Source: Oceanobacillus sp. J11TS1
GTDB lineage: Bacteria; Bacillota; Bacilli; Bacillales; Amphibacillaceae
Direction: 5' to 3'
NCBI RefSeq assembly: GCF_018333215.1
Contig: NZ_BORO01000009.1
Span: forward strand, 83,265-147,264
Length of the DNA: 64,000 bases
Within the stretch, counting starts at the first letter, position 1; each line of letters begins with the position of its first letter. Both the position numbers and the translations under genes were made by a program. This document shows positions 8,475 to 17,460 of the stretch, piece by piece. The notes under the pieces are model-generated. The model had not been told where the DNA came from and did no database searches. It worked only from the letters and a program-made list of their open reading frames with translations.

Positions 8475-8516
8475 AAAGGATGGAGATACCCTTTTGCTGG
8501 GTTCTCCATCCTTTTT
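8475..8516. terminator. Bidirectional terminator between convergent genes
   Basis: AAAGGATGGAGA with TCTCCATCCTTTTT, stem extended by ACCC/GGGT. T-rich outward and A-rich inward, so it can serve the hydrolase gene and the exchanger gene whose stop codon it touches. Confidence 0.85.
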
Positions 8517-9465
8517 AATTCCTTATAATAATATAAACGGTGTAGATGATATACATAACAAAAAGGACTGCTCCTTCTTTACGTCCAATTCGGAAGCTTG
8601 TCCGAGAAAAAATAAGCAATAGAATGGTTAACACAATCATAATCCATATATCTGTAAAAATGACTGGATTAATAGATAGCGGAGAAATTAATGAAGTGGC
8701 ACCCAAAACAAATAGAACATTAAAAATACAGCTGCCGACAACATTCCCTATCGCTATTTCACTTTCTTTTTTACGTGCTGCAGATATGGATGTCACCAAT
8801 TCCGGCAGTGATGTACCTATTGCCACGACTGTTAAACCTATTAATGCCTCACTCATCCCAAGTGCTAATGCAATATCTGTTGCACTGGATACGACAAATT
8901 GTCCTCCTACAATAATTGCAGCTAAACCGAGCAAGGTAATAAATGTGCTTTTTCCCCATTTCACATTTGGGTCTGTAATAGCTTTTGTTTCTTTTCTGCT
9001 TTTTAAGCCAACCTCAATGATGTAATACATAAAAATCGACAAAAAGAGGAAAAGAATAAACCCGTCACTTCTGCTAAGGATATTCGCTGCAGAACCTTGA
9101 AAAGCCATATCGGCAGTGAGTGCTAACAATGCCAGCGCTGCCAATAGAGCAAATGGAATCTGCTTCACAATCATTTCATTTTTAACCTGAAGCGGAAAAA
9201 TAATTGCCGCGATACCAACCACCATGGTAATGTTAAAAATATTACTTCCTACAACATTCCCTACCGCTACGTCTGCTGTACCTTGAATCGCAGCGATTAT
9301 ACTAACCGTAGCTTCTGGTGCGCTTGTTCCTAATGCGACAATCGTTAAACCTATTAAAATCGGCGGAACCCGCAACAGTTGAGCTATATTTGCAGAACCA
9401 TCAACAAACCAGTCCGCTCCTTTTACCAATAAAATAAACCCAATAATTAACAAAACATATTCCAT
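8515..9465 (-). CDS. Na+/Ca2+ exchanger-family antiporter (CaCA, YrbG-like)
   Basis: 316-aa inner-membrane cation antiporter with about ten hydrophobic segments. The two inverted alpha repeats that bind the ions are clear: GLTIVALGTSAPEATVS near residue 40-56 and GLTVVAIGTSLPELVTS near 205-222, each followed by a VGNVVGSNIFN or IGNVVGSCIFN segment. Start ATG 9465. It stands alone between a shared terminator and the queT promoter region. Bacterial members usually export calcium; ion choice here is not proven. Confidence 0.88.
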   Translation of the reverse strand: MEYVLLIIGFILLVKGADWFVDGSANIAQLLRVPPILIGLTIVALGTSAPEATVSIIAAIQGTADVAVGNVVGSNIFNITMVVGIAAIIFPLQVKNEMIVKQIPFALLAALALLALTADMAFQGSAANILSRSDGFILFLFLSIFMYYIIEVGLKSRKETKAITDPNVKWGKSTFITLLGLAAIIVGGQFVVSSATDIALALGMSEALIGLTVVAIGTSLPELVTSISAARKKESEIAIGNVVGSCIFNVLFVLGATSLISPLSINPVIFTDIWIMIVLTILLLIFSRTSFRIGRKEGAVLFVMYIIYTVYIIIRN

Positions 9466-9700
9466 AAAGTAATCACCATCTTTTTAGATTAGATTGTTTT
9501 TATTCTACTGTTATCAGACAAGTTCGTCCAATATTTTATGCAACTTTCTTAAAATAAAAGGAAAAACAGAAAGGATACTCGTTCTAAGCATTCCCATTAA
9601 AAGGAAGATATTATATTTGCTTTGGAGTCGACACGAAAATCAATGGTTAAAGCTATCCTACAAATATACATAACAACACACAAATCATACACAAAATCTA

Positions 9701-9729
9701 TTGTTTTCCTATGTAAATACTGATATGAT
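9701..9729 (+). promoter_or_regulatory. queT promoter
   Basis: TTGTTT (9701-9706), 17-base spacer, TATGAT (9724-9729), 13 bases ahead of the riboswitch. Confidence 0.7.
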
Positions 9730-9742
9730 AGTCGTTGTGTCG

Positions 9743-9780
9743 CGTGGTTCGGAACCATCCCACGATAAAAAACTAGGAGG
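9743..9780 (+). promoter_or_regulatory. preQ1-I riboswitch controlling queT
   Basis: P1 arms CGTGG and CCACG enclose a small loop, followed by the A-rich tail GATAAAAAACTAGGAGG that forms the pseudoknot in class I preQ1 aptamers. The tail contains the Shine-Dalgarno (AGGAGG, 9775-9780) of queT, so ligand binding would block translation. The downstream QueT transporter gene supports the call. Confidence 0.9.
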
Positions 9781-9790
9781 AAAACAGAAT

Positions 9791-10273
9791 ATGAATCTAA
9801 AGACACTTGTAATTAACGGGATTATTGCGGCGTTATATGTTGCCGTATCCTTGCTCGTCGCGCCAGTCTCCTTTGGAGCGATTCAATTTCGGATATCAGA
9901 GGTGTTTAATCATTTAGTCATCTTTGATAAGCGTTACTTTTTCGGAATTACCATTGGGGTATTTGCAACAAATTTATTTTCCATGGCAGGCGGCCTGGAT
10001 CTTCTATTTGGGACAGCACACACTGCTATTTCACTAGGAATTATTATTTTCTTAAAGAAATATATTAAAAATAAACTGACGCTATTATTCCTGAATACAC
10101 TCATTTTTAGCTTTAATATGTTTATCATTTCCTTTATGCTGAACATCGCATTAGAATTGCCATTCCTGTTCACTTGGCTTACAACTGGAATAAGTGAATT
10201 GATTATATTATTAATCGGTATACCAATTATATATGCTTTGCAGAAGCGTCTGCGTTTTGATAAGCTCATATAA
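9791..10273 (+). CDS. queT: QueT-family queuosine precursor transporter
   Basis: Membrane S-component-type transporter (160 aa) for preQ1/preQ0 or queuine uptake, coupling to an ECF module elsewhere. Start ATG 9791, 10 bases after AGGAGG inside the riboswitch; an upstream in-frame ATG would begin before the aptamer. Hallmarks: VINGIIAALYVAVSLLVAP, then GAIQFRISEVFNHLVIF (substrate-binding region), then AGGLDLLFGTAHT. About five to six hydrophobic segments. The aptamer match and family agree strongly. Confidence 0.93.
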   Translation: MNLKTLVINGIIAALYVAVSLLVAPVSFGAIQFRISEVFNHLVIFDKRYFFGITIGVFATNLFSMAGGLDLLFGTAHTAISLGIIIFLKKYIKNKLTLLFLNTLIFSFNMFIISFMLNIALELPFLFTWLTTGISELIILLIGIPIIYALQKRLRFDKLI

Positions 10274-10280
10274 ATAGAGA

Positions 10281-10312
10281 AAAGACGGTAGGACAATCTA
10301 TCGTCTTTTTTA
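10281..10312 (+). terminator. Intrinsic terminator after queT
   Basis: AAAGACGGTAG (10281-10291) pairs with CTATCGTCTTT (10298-10308) before a T-run. Confidence 0.88.
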
Positions 10313-10445
10313 TAATTAAAATAGGACACCGGCTTTCTTAGCTACATAAGTACAAGGAAGGTATTAGCCTACAAACGTAATAGATGAACTATCTAAAACG
10401 GGCCAACAATGCAACTGTTATCATTACAAAAAAGGAATGATTATC

Positions 10446-11219
10446 ATGATTATCCGAGAGCAGAAGGAGCATTTTATCTTTATATCACAGCGAGATCATG
10501 CCTATATTTCTGGAGAATTTCTAAAACAACTGGATCCTATTTATCTTGAACATTCTCTTGACAAAAATTCTGTTATTTATGCTGCTTATCAGCATGACTC
10601 TGGCTGGGAGGCATTTGACCGGCAGCCTTTTTGGAATGACCAAGCGAATCAGCCTTATTCCTTTATTGATTTCCCAACTCTTCCAAAAACCGTTTTATAT
10701 ACACATGGAATTAGGCAAGTTCAGGAAAAAGACCGCTATGCAGCATTACTCTGCAGCGAACATTACAAACGCTTTCTCGTAAAATCCTCCCTACCTGAGG
10801 CAAAAGCATTCGTTCAGCAAGAAGCAAAGCGGCAGGAACGGGTCATCAGCACAATGGAACACTTTGACAAAGATAAGTTCAAAGCAGATTATACGCTTTT
10901 ACAGTTTTCCGATAGTCTATCTCTGTTTATATGTATGAATCAGCCTGGTGCTGCTAAGAAGGATCTTCATCCTTTTTTTAAAGAAGGCTTATCCGTAGTA
11001 AACACGAAGGGGTCCCACTTCCCATCTTCCTATTCGATTAGCTGGGGAGATATGCAGACAATTACAATGAACCCTTTTCCATTTTCAACAGACTTTCCAG
11101 TAACTTTGAAATACAAACACATTAAGAAAGCGACGATTAAAAAGCAAGGATTAATAAATGCTTATGAGGACGCTCCTGTCCTTTCACAAATAATATGGGT
11201 AAAGCCTATGGAAAATTAA
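10446..11219 (+). CDS. DUF3891-family protein
   Basis: Soluble protein of 257 aa without an assigned function. The N-terminus MIIREQKEHFIFISQRDHAYISGEF fits DUF3891, whose members carry a conserved H/D motif (RDHAYISG here) and a YAAYQHDSGWEAFD block, suggestive of an HD-like metal site. I place the start at 10446 because AAAAGG ends 10 bases upstream; an ATG at 10437 would abut it. It is monocistronic, ending in a terminator shared with metA. The catalytic role is unknown. Confidence 0.7.
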   Translation: MIIREQKEHFIFISQRDHAYISGEFLKQLDPIYLEHSLDKNSVIYAAYQHDSGWEAFDRQPFWNDQANQPYSFIDFPTLPKTVLYTHGIRQVQEKDRYAALLCSEHYKRFLVKSSLPEAKAFVQQEAKRQERVISTMEHFDKDKFKADYTLLQFSDSLSLFICMNQPGAAKKDLHPFFKEGLSVVNTKGSHFPSSYSISWGDMQTITMNPFPFSTDFPVTLKYKHIKKATIKKQGLINAYEDAPVLSQIIWVKPMEN

Positions 11220-11258
11220 AATCGGCTGATTTGAATCTATTTTTCGCACTTTCTAATA

Positions 11259-11297
11259 AAAAATCAGACCGAGAAATATCCCAGTCTGATTTTTTTA
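11259..11297. terminator. Bidirectional terminator between DUF3891 gene and metA
   Basis: AAAAATCAGAC (11259-11269) pairs with GTCTGATTTTT (11284-11294), with A- and T-runs on both sides. Confidence 0.88.
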
Positions 11298-12206
11298 ATC
11301 CCCCCATACATATGGTGTTTCTTGATAAACATAGTAGTTCAGCCAATTGGAGAATAACAAGCTGGAATGACTTTTCCAGCGATGTTTTGGTTGTTTAGTT
11401 GGATCATTATTTGGATAATAATTTTCCGGTAATGCTGTATCTATTCCACGTGCATGATCTCTTTCATATTCTTCTTTTAATGTATTTGCCATATACTCTA
11501 AATGCCCTGTCGCCATAATATGCTTTCCATCCTTTGATGCAAGTAAAAATACGCCTGCATCCTCTGATGTAGCAATTAATTGCAAGTCAGGGTGATTTTT
11601 AATTTCTTCTAAAGAAACCTCTGTATACCGGGAGTGCGGAGCCAAAAATATTTCATCAAATCCTCTGACTAAGCGTTCTTTTGGCTTGAGAACCTCATGT
11701 TCAAAAATACCAAAACATTTCTTTGGAAGCGCATGTTTATCAATTCCATAATGATGATATAATGCCGCCTGTGCTCCCCAACAAATATGTAGCGTTGATG
11801 TAACATGATCATTCGTCCAATCCATGATCTCTTGTAATTCCTCCCAGTAATCGACATCCGTAAAAGATAGATGCTCTACTGGAGATCCCGTAATAATCAT
11901 GCCATCAAATGTCTTATCCCGGACCTCTTCAAAAGTCTTGTAAAATGTGTCTAAATGGTTTTGATTTGTTGTCTTCGACTCATGTGAAGCCATGCGTAAA
12001 AAAGAAATTCGCACTTGTAATGGGGTGTTTCCTAGATATCTTAATAGCTGTGTTTCTGTTTTTTGTTTTTCCGGCATTAAATTAAGAATCAGAATACTCA
12101 ACGGACGTATTTCCTGCGCGTCCGCTCGTTGTTCATCCATTACAAAGATATTTTCCTGTTCTAGTATTTCTTTAGCAGGCAACTCTCTTGGAATTTTAAT
12201 TGGCAT
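11295..12206 (-). CDS. metA: Homoserine O-acetyltransferase, MetA type
   Basis: First committed enzyme of methionine synthesis, acylating homoserine; 303 aa. Catalytic Cys142 lies in [15 protein letters not shown], with the His of [10 protein letters not shown] completing the site. Residue 111 is Glu ([10 protein letters not shown]). In the MetA family Glu at this place directs acetyl-CoA use, whereas E. coli has Gly and uses succinyl-CoA, so acetylation is the better prediction. Start ATG 12206 with a GGGGGAGG-like site just upstream. I saw no SAM riboswitch in front of it. Confidence 0.93.
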   Translation of the reverse strand: MPIKIPRELPAKEILEQENIFVMDEQRADAQEIRPLSILILNLMPEKQKTETQLLRYLGNTPLQVRISFLRMASHESKTTNQNHLDTFYKTFEEVRDKTFDGMIITGSPVEHLSFTDVDYWEELQEIMDWTNDHVTSTLHICWGAQAALYHHYGIDKHALPKKCFGIFEHEVLKPKERLVRGFDEIFLAPHSRYTEVSLEEIKNHPDLQLIATSEDAGVFLLASKDGKHIMATGHLEYMANTLKEEYERDHARGIDTALPENYYPNNDPTKQPKHRWKSHSSLLFSNWLNYYVYQETPYVWGD

Positions 12207-12538
12207 CGATTGGCCTCCCCCTTCGTTTTAAGTTTACTTTATTTCATTGAAATACTATTTAAAGTACATTCTTTCCAAATTGTTAGTCTATCCTTATTGT
12301 AAACGCTCGCTAAAAAAGTTCAACCCTTCTTTCTCTATTTTCAATAAATTAGACGTAGTTGTTTACTCCTGGATGATTAATATGTACATTGACTAGGCTT
12401 TGACAACAGAACAGCTTGCTTTATAGGTTTCGTTCTCTCCCCCGATAATAATCCTTCAAAATAACGATTAATTTCATTTAGATTGGCAAAGCTAATAAGA
12501 AGAAATCCATAAAGATAAAGGAAATGAGGTTGAAGCAA
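12207..12538. promoter_or_regulatory. metA-katA divergent intergenic region
   Basis: 332 bases. TTGACA at 12400-12405 with TATAGG at 12422-12427 (16-base spacer) is the best candidate catalase promoter. I looked for a PerR box and an S-box and found no good match. The rest is AT-rich without clear structure. Confidence 0.4.
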
Positions 12539-14137
12539 ATGTCTAAAAATGAAAAATCCACCAATCAAACCAATATCGAAAATGATAAAACCTTAACCAC
12601 CCGCCAAGGCCATCCAGTAACAAATAACCAAAATATCCGTACCGTCGGCGATCGTGGTCCGGCAACACTAGAGAATTATGATTTCATTGAAAAAATAAGT
12701 CACTTTGACCGAGAAAAAATCCCTGAGCGCATTGTGCATGCACGTGGTGCTGGTGCACATGGTTATTTTGAAACATATGGAACAGTTGGCGATGAACCAG
12801 TCTCCAAGTATACAAGGGCAAAAGTTTTTCAGGATAAAGGGAAACAAACACCCGTATTTGTTCGCTTTTCAACCGTTGTTCATGGGAATCACTCTCCGGA
12901 AACGGTACGTGACCCGCGCGGTTTCGCAGTTAAATTTTACACCGAGGATGGAAACTGGGATCTTGTTGGGAACAATTTAAAAATTTTCTTTATTCGTGAT
13001 GCAATGAAGTTCCCTGATATGATTCACGCCTTTCGCCCAGACCCGGTAACAAATATTCAAGATTCTGAGCGTTTCTTTGATTTTTGTGCTAATTCTCCAG
13101 AATCCTTTCATATGGTGACATTTATTTATTCACCATGGGGAATTCCGGCAAACTATCGAATGATGCAGGGTTCTGGTGTAAACACCTATAAATGGGTAAA
13201 TCAAGATGGTGAAGCTGTTCTGGTTAAATACCATTGGGAGCCAAAACAAGGAATTAAAAATTTAACCATGAAAGAAGCTGCTGAGATCCAAGCAGAGAAT
13301 TTCAATCACGCAACACAGGATCTATACGATGCGATTGAACGAGGCGACTATCCAGAATGGGAGCTGTTTGTGCAAATTATGTCAGATGACGATCATCCGG
13401 AACTTGACTTTGACCCATTAGATGATACGAAACTATGGCCGGAAGATAAATTCCCTTGGTTGCCGGTAGGAAAAATGGTGCTAAACAAAAATCCAGAGAA
13501 TTATTTTACGGAGGTAGAACAAGCTGCATTCGGAACAGGCGTGTTAGTTGATGGACTTGACTTCTCCGATGATAAAATGCTGCAAGGACGTACTTTTTCT
13601 TACTCAGATACGCAGCGCTACCGTGTAGGAGGAAATTACTTACAGGTTCCAATCAATGAGGCTAAAAAACGAGTCGCTACCAATCATGAAGGCGGGCAAT
13701 TACGTCACAAAAATGATAAAGCACCTGGCCAGAACCCACATGTTAATTACGAACCATCTATACTGGGCGGGCTAGAAGAAGCGAAACAGACCGGCAAGGA
13801 ATATACACCGCATGTAAAGGGGAATCTTGTCCGCGAATCAATCGACCGCAATGATAATACAAAACAGGCTGGTGAAACCTACCGTCAGTTTGAAGACTGG
13901 GAGAAGGATGAATTAATAAATAACCTAATTGGCGACTTGTCCGTTTGTGATAAACGAATTCAGGATAAAATGATTGCTCTGGCAGAAGAAGCAGACGAAG
14001 AATATGGACGTCGCTTAAGAGAAGGCTTAGAACAGGCTGATAAACAGGGCACCAGTAAAAATCCATTAGGTGCAACAAATGCGGAACAAGCTCCAAAGAA
14101 GGCTGTAGATAAAGGGCATGATGCAGATCCTTATTAA
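12539..14137 (+). CDS. katA: Monofunctional haem catalase
   Basis: Decomposes hydrogen peroxide; cytosolic haem enzyme of 532 aa, in the long clade-1 range. Key sites: distal His in [15 protein letters not shown], Asn in [13 protein letters not shown], haem-ligand Tyr in [15 protein letters not shown], and the NADPH/fold region [14 protein letters not shown] choose ATG 12539 (MSKNEKS), with GAGG 9 bases upstream, over an in-frame ATG at 12524. A terminator follows. The C-terminus extends past the core with a charged tail. Confidence 0.95.
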   Translation: MSKNEKSTNQTNIENDKTLTTRQGHPVTNNQNIRTVGDRGPATLENYDFIEKISHFDREKIPERIVHARGAGAHGYFETYGTVGDEPVSKYTRAKVFQDKGKQTPVFVRFSTVVHGNHSPETVRDPRGFAVKFYTEDGNWDLVGNNLKIFFIRDAMKFPDMIHAFRPDPVTNIQDSERFFDFCANSPESFHMVTFIYSPWGIPANYRMMQGSGVNTYKWVNQDGEAVLVKYHWEPKQGIKNLTMKEAAEIQAENFNHATQDLYDAIERGDYPEWELFVQIMSDDDHPELDFDPLDDTKLWPEDKFPWLPVGKMVLNKNPENYFTEVEQAAFGTGVLVDGLDFSDDKMLQGRTFSYSDTQRYRVGGNYLQVPINEAKKRVATNHEGGQLRHKNDKAPGQNPHVNYEPSILGGLEEAKQTGKEYTPHVKGNLVRESIDRNDNTKQAGETYRQFEDWEKDELINNLIGDLSVCDKRIQDKMIALAEEADEEYGRRLREGLEQADKQGTSKNPLGATNAEQAPKKAVDKGHDADPY

Positions 14138-14159
14138 TAAAAGCATTGGGTCTCAAATA

Positions 14160-14195
14160 GGGTCTCGGAAATTATATTTCTGGGACCCTTTTTGT
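14160..14195 (+). terminator. Terminator after katA
   Basis: GGGTCTCGGAAA pairs with TTTCTGGGACCC before TTTTTG. It lies between convergent genes and may work both ways. Confidence 0.85.
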
Positions 14196-14196
14196 T

Positions 14197-14691
14197 TTAC
14201 TTATCGCTATTCAAGAAAGGGTTGACGATTTTTTTATATTCCTCGTATTGCTCTTCCCATGATTCCTTTGGAAAATCCATTTTCCGTCCCTCTAAAACCT
14301 CATGAAACATATCTAAGCAAATATGCCACCCTGCTAAATCTTTTGGGATATGATTATTGAGAGCCGGGATATATTCCTTTAATACAAGAATACACTCATC
14401 TTCTGCAGGCTCCAATTCAAATCGGACAGAGCCTTCTCCCCATTCAAATTGCAAATAGGACGTTTCCTTATAATCTAAAATAGAAATATCAAAAGCTTTT
14501 CCTGTACCATCATTCATGTTAAATTTCATTCTTCCATTTTTACGCAGGTCTGCCACTTCTAAATTTGGCATCCACTGTTGCAATTTATCATTTTTCGTCA
14601 GGGTATTCCATACTTTTTCTAGAGTGTTTCCCCATCGTCGATTAAAGGTTGCTGTATATCCATTTTCTGTTTTTTCTAAAGTCGCTAACAT
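14197..14691 (-). CDS. SRPBCC/AHSA1-family protein
   Basis: 164-aa START-like fold protein (activator-of-Hsp90-type homology). NRRWGNTLEKVWNTLTKNDKLQQWMPN near the start and ILDYKETSYLQFEW mid-protein are typical. Ligand and role cannot be predicted. Start ATG 14691 with AAAGGAGGAATAAATAAA upstream. A related protein of the same superfamily is encoded at 31562-32017. Confidence 0.75.
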   Translation of the reverse strand: MLATLEKTENGYTATFNRRWGNTLEKVWNTLTKNDKLQQWMPNLEVADLRKNGRMKFNMNDGTGKAFDISILDYKETSYLQFEWGEGSVRFELEPAEDECILVLKEYIPALNNHIPKDLAGWHICLDMFHEVLEGRKMDFPKESWEEQYEEYKKIVNPFLNSDK

Positions 14692-14868
14692 TTTATTTAT
14701 TCCTCCTTTACTGCAGATTGTTCCAGCTTGTCTATCTTATTTTATGCTGGTATTACCTATTGCATCCTTCATAGCTAAATTACTAATCAATTCAAATAGC
14801 AGGCGCTTAAAAAAATAGAAAAAAGAATCTCAAATAAGTAAATCGAGAGTCTATAGTTTTATACTATC

Positions 14869-15057
14869 GAACGAGTTCGGCTCTATTTTGAGCGGATTCA
14901 GCCTCTTTGGAGCGGGTTTGACTCTTTTCGAGCGAATCCACCTTCCTTTGGAGCGGGTTTGACTCTTTTCGAGCGGATCCACCTTCCTTTGGAGCGGGTT
15001 CGACTCTTTTCGAGCGAGTTCACCTTCCTTTGAAGCGAGTTTTGCGCTTTTCGAGCG
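14869..15057 (+). repeat. GAGCG 20/21 array A
   Basis: GAGCG begins at 14890, 14910, 14930, 14951, 14971, 14992, 15012 and 15053, with degenerate GAACG at 14869 and AAGCG at 15033. Steps are 21, 20, 20, 21, 20, 21, 20, 21, 20. Units before the motif end alternately in TTTTC and CTTTG. The array fills the gap between the SRPBCC gene and aroD and stops 20 bases before the aroD stop codon. The remainder of the gap (14692-14868) shows nothing clear. Confidence 0.9.
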
Positions 15058-15075
15058 AATTCGGCTCTTTTCTAT

Positions 15076-15846
15076 TCATTTGTCGTTCATCGACTTTCCC
15101 ATAATCTCCAGTACTTGACGCAGCTCTTGAATTGGAATCTGTCCTGGCGCAGAGGCTTTTTCTCCCGCTCCAAAGGTTAAAACAGAGCCAAAAACGTGGC
15201 CGGATAATCGAGTGATAACTCCGAGAGGGCCCATCGCCATTGTGATGATTGGCTTGTCAGTATCCTTTTTTATTTCATTCGTGGCTGTGAGCAGCTCCAA
15301 GACATCCTCTACCCTATTTGGCATTACAGCTATTTTTAATACATCTCCCCCAAGTTCATCTGCCAATTGTAATCGACGGATAATTTCGGACTTAGGTGGT
15401 GTTTTTTGGAAATCATGATTAGAAATAATAACGTAAGTATGCTGTTGATGCGCCAAAGAAATCAGATTTTTAACTGTTTCCTCTCCCTGATACAGCTCTA
15501 CGTCCACAAAATCCACCAAACCTGTCTGAATGACAAATTCATTTAATGCGATATATTCATCTTTGGACAGCTCCTTTTCTCCACCTTCCAGATGACTTCG
15601 GAATGTGAAAATAAGGGGAGTATCTTTTAAAGTCGCCACTAAATCTGTCAGGACTTCTTCGACAGCAGCATGATTTTCCACTTCTTCAAATAAATCCGCT
15701 CGCCATTCAACAACATCTGCCCGTTCCTTACGGTAACGATGTGCCTCTTCAACAATCGATTCTTTTGTTGAAGAAGTCAATGGAATACAAACACGCGGCT
15801 TTCCATTTCCCAACGTTAGATTTTTCACTGTCAATGTTTTTGTCAT
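15076..15846 (-). CDS. aroD: 3-dehydroquinate dehydratase, type I
   Basis: Shikimate-pathway enzyme removing water from 3-dehydroquinate through a Schiff base; 256 aa. Catalytic His144 in ISNHDF and Schiff-base Lys171 in VLKIAVMPN are present, as is EWRADLFE near 47-54. I start at ATG 15846 with GAGGAG 9 bases upstream; an in-frame TTG two codons earlier is less likely. It lies 24 bases after an MFS gene on the same strand, so co-transcription is probable. Confidence 0.94.
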   Translation of the reverse strand: MTKTLTVKNLTLGNGKPRVCIPLTSSTKESIVEEAHRYRKERADVVEWRADLFEEVENHAAVEEVLTDLVATLKDTPLIFTFRSHLEGGEKELSKDEYIALNEFVIQTGLVDFVDVELYQGEETVKNLISLAHQQHTYVIISNHDFQKTPPKSEIIRRLQLADELGGDVLKIAVMPNRVEDVLELLTATNEIKKDTDKPIITMAMGPLGVITRLSGHVFGSVLTFGAGEKASAPGQIPIQELRQVLEIMGKSMNDK

Positions 15847-15870
15847 AACCAATTTCTCCTCACTTCTTTG

Positions 15871-17124
15871 CTAAAGTATATCATTTTTATTATTTATAAT
15901 GTTTTTATGCCTAACTCTTTGGTTTGTATAGAAATTAAAAACAATCCACGTTATCGAAACTAGTATCATAACCATACTCGATAGATAAAAAACGGCGGAC
16001 AGCCCATATAAATCTATAATAATAAACGAAACTAAAGGACCAATAGCAGCTCCCAAATCAACAGCTACTGTGTACAGCGTCATCATCTTGATAGGGTTAC
16101 TTCTAGCAGCGGCATCTCCAGCTAAGGTATCTGTTATGGTTACCAAGCTGGTAGAGACCAATTGAAAAAACATAATCGTTATTAATAGCAAAAGAAAAGA
16201 TTCCGCACGGCCGATAATTAGAAAAGTAACACCGCCAAGTAATAACGGGACAAGAATCCAACTGTTTTTATTTCTGCTTTTGTCGACAAAGCTGCCAATC
16301 ATCGGGGCAAATAAAGGATCCCATGCCCACCGAATTGCTTGAATCATTCCAGCTAATGTCGCTGCGCCAATAACGATACCAAACAATGACCAATGAGCAT
16401 CATAAGATTGTTCAATCAGCGGACTGAGAGTGGAAGCAAAAATGCCCATGGTGATAAACCCCATTGTTCCGCCAGTAATAATAACAAGGATGATATATGG
16501 ATGAAGTAAGGAACGTTTATCCTTCTCAGGGAAGTGACTTCTTGCAGTTGATTCATCTTCCGCTTTTTTACTATTTTTAGGTACCAGTTTAAAAATAAAA
16601 GGAAAAACTACAACAGCTGCGAATGAAAACAGTGTTGTCACTAACGGTATGGATAACTGATCCACTAAAAAGCCACCTGCCAGCATTCCAACTAATCCGC
16701 CTAATCCCCACAATCCATTATACAGTCCCATATAGTGTCCTCTATTCACTTCTGTAGACAGTGCTACAACCGTGAGCATTCCTCCCAATTTGATAAGTGA
16801 CCAGGAAATCCCCCATAGCACTCTTGCAAGCAGTAACAGCCAAAAACTAGGAAGCAGTCCATAGGATAGAGTACTTAAGCTTGCACAAATTACAGAAATC
16901 AGAACTCCTGTCCGAATGTCAAATTTACTATAAAACAATCCTACAAGCGGCGTAATCGGTAAACGTACAAAACGATTAATCGATAATAGCACGCCAACCT
17001 GCCAAATAGCGGTTAATCCAAAATCTTGCCAATATAGTGGTAAAACTATAAAAAGCATGGCATCTCCCAAAATGGCTACTGCCGTTATCAGCGCAATTCC
17101 AATAACCTTTCTTTTATCACTCAT
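15871..17124 (-). CDS. MFS transporter
   Basis: 417-aa major facilitator protein with about twelve hydrophobic segments and a central charged loop (KNSKKAEDESTARSH, about 195-215). FYSKFDIRTG in the first loop is a variant of the MFS motif A. It lies directly upstream of aroD on the same strand. Substrate unknown; drug or metabolite export are both possible. Confidence 0.85.
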   Translation of the reverse strand: MSDKRKVIGIALITAVAILGDAMLFIVLPLYWQDFGLTAIWQVGVLLSINRFVRLPITPLVGLFYSKFDIRTGVLISVICASLSTLSYGLLPSFWLLLLARVLWGISWSLIKLGGMLTVVALSTEVNRGHYMGLYNGLWGLGGLVGMLAGGFLVDQLSIPLVTTLFSFAAVVVFPFIFKLVPKNSKKAEDESTARSHFPEKDKRSLLHPYIILVIITGGTMGFITMGIFASTLSPLIEQSYDAHWSLFGIVIGAATLAGMIQAIRWAWDPLFAPMIGSFVDKSRNKNSWILVPLLLGGVTFLIIGRAESFLLLLITIMFFQLVSTSLVTITDTLAGDAAARSNPIKMMTLYTVAVDLGAAIGPLVSFIIIDLYGLSAVFYLSSMVMILVSITWIVFNFYTNQRVRHKNIINNKNDIL

Positions 17125-17376
17125 AGAATGTACACTCTACACCCAAATGATAGACAACCCCGCTCACAACTGACCACTCCTGTCTAACTCTATAGAATCA
17201 AGCATACGTTTGACTTTATTTTCTATTCTTTTTACTTCATCACCAATATATCATAAATTCAAAATATTAATAATAAAATTCCCCTCTCCAAAATCCATTA
17301 ACTCAGAATAAGTATACATTTTCCTTTTTCAACGCTGCTCATTCCTTTCTTATCAAGACAGATATTTATATTATTA

Positions 17377-17426
17377 TTGACAATTAACCGTCACACTGAT
17401 ACGGTTATACACATAAGTATATAACC
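17377..17426 (+). promoter_or_regulatory. Promoter/operator of the two-pair ABC operon
   Basis: TTGACA at 17377-17382 with a weak -10 near 17400. Two inverted repeats overlap it: AACCGT (17386-17391) with ACGGTT (17401-17406), and GGTTATA (17403-17409) with TATAACC (17420-17426). They are probable sites for the YtrA-type GntR protein encoded third in this operon. The remaining upstream bases (17125-17376) show nothing recognisable. Confidence 0.6.
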
Positions 17427-17460
17427 ATAATACATTATTATTTCTTAAAGGAGAATGTCT

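Noticed and set aside
12207-12538. PerR box for katA or S-box for metA
   Set aside because: Searched by eye on both strands; no adequate match to the PerR palindrome or to SAM-I core segments.
14869-15057. GAGCG arrays considered as CRISPR
   Set aside because: The conserved part is only five bases, spacers are 15-16 bases and often repeated, and no cas genes are in the window.
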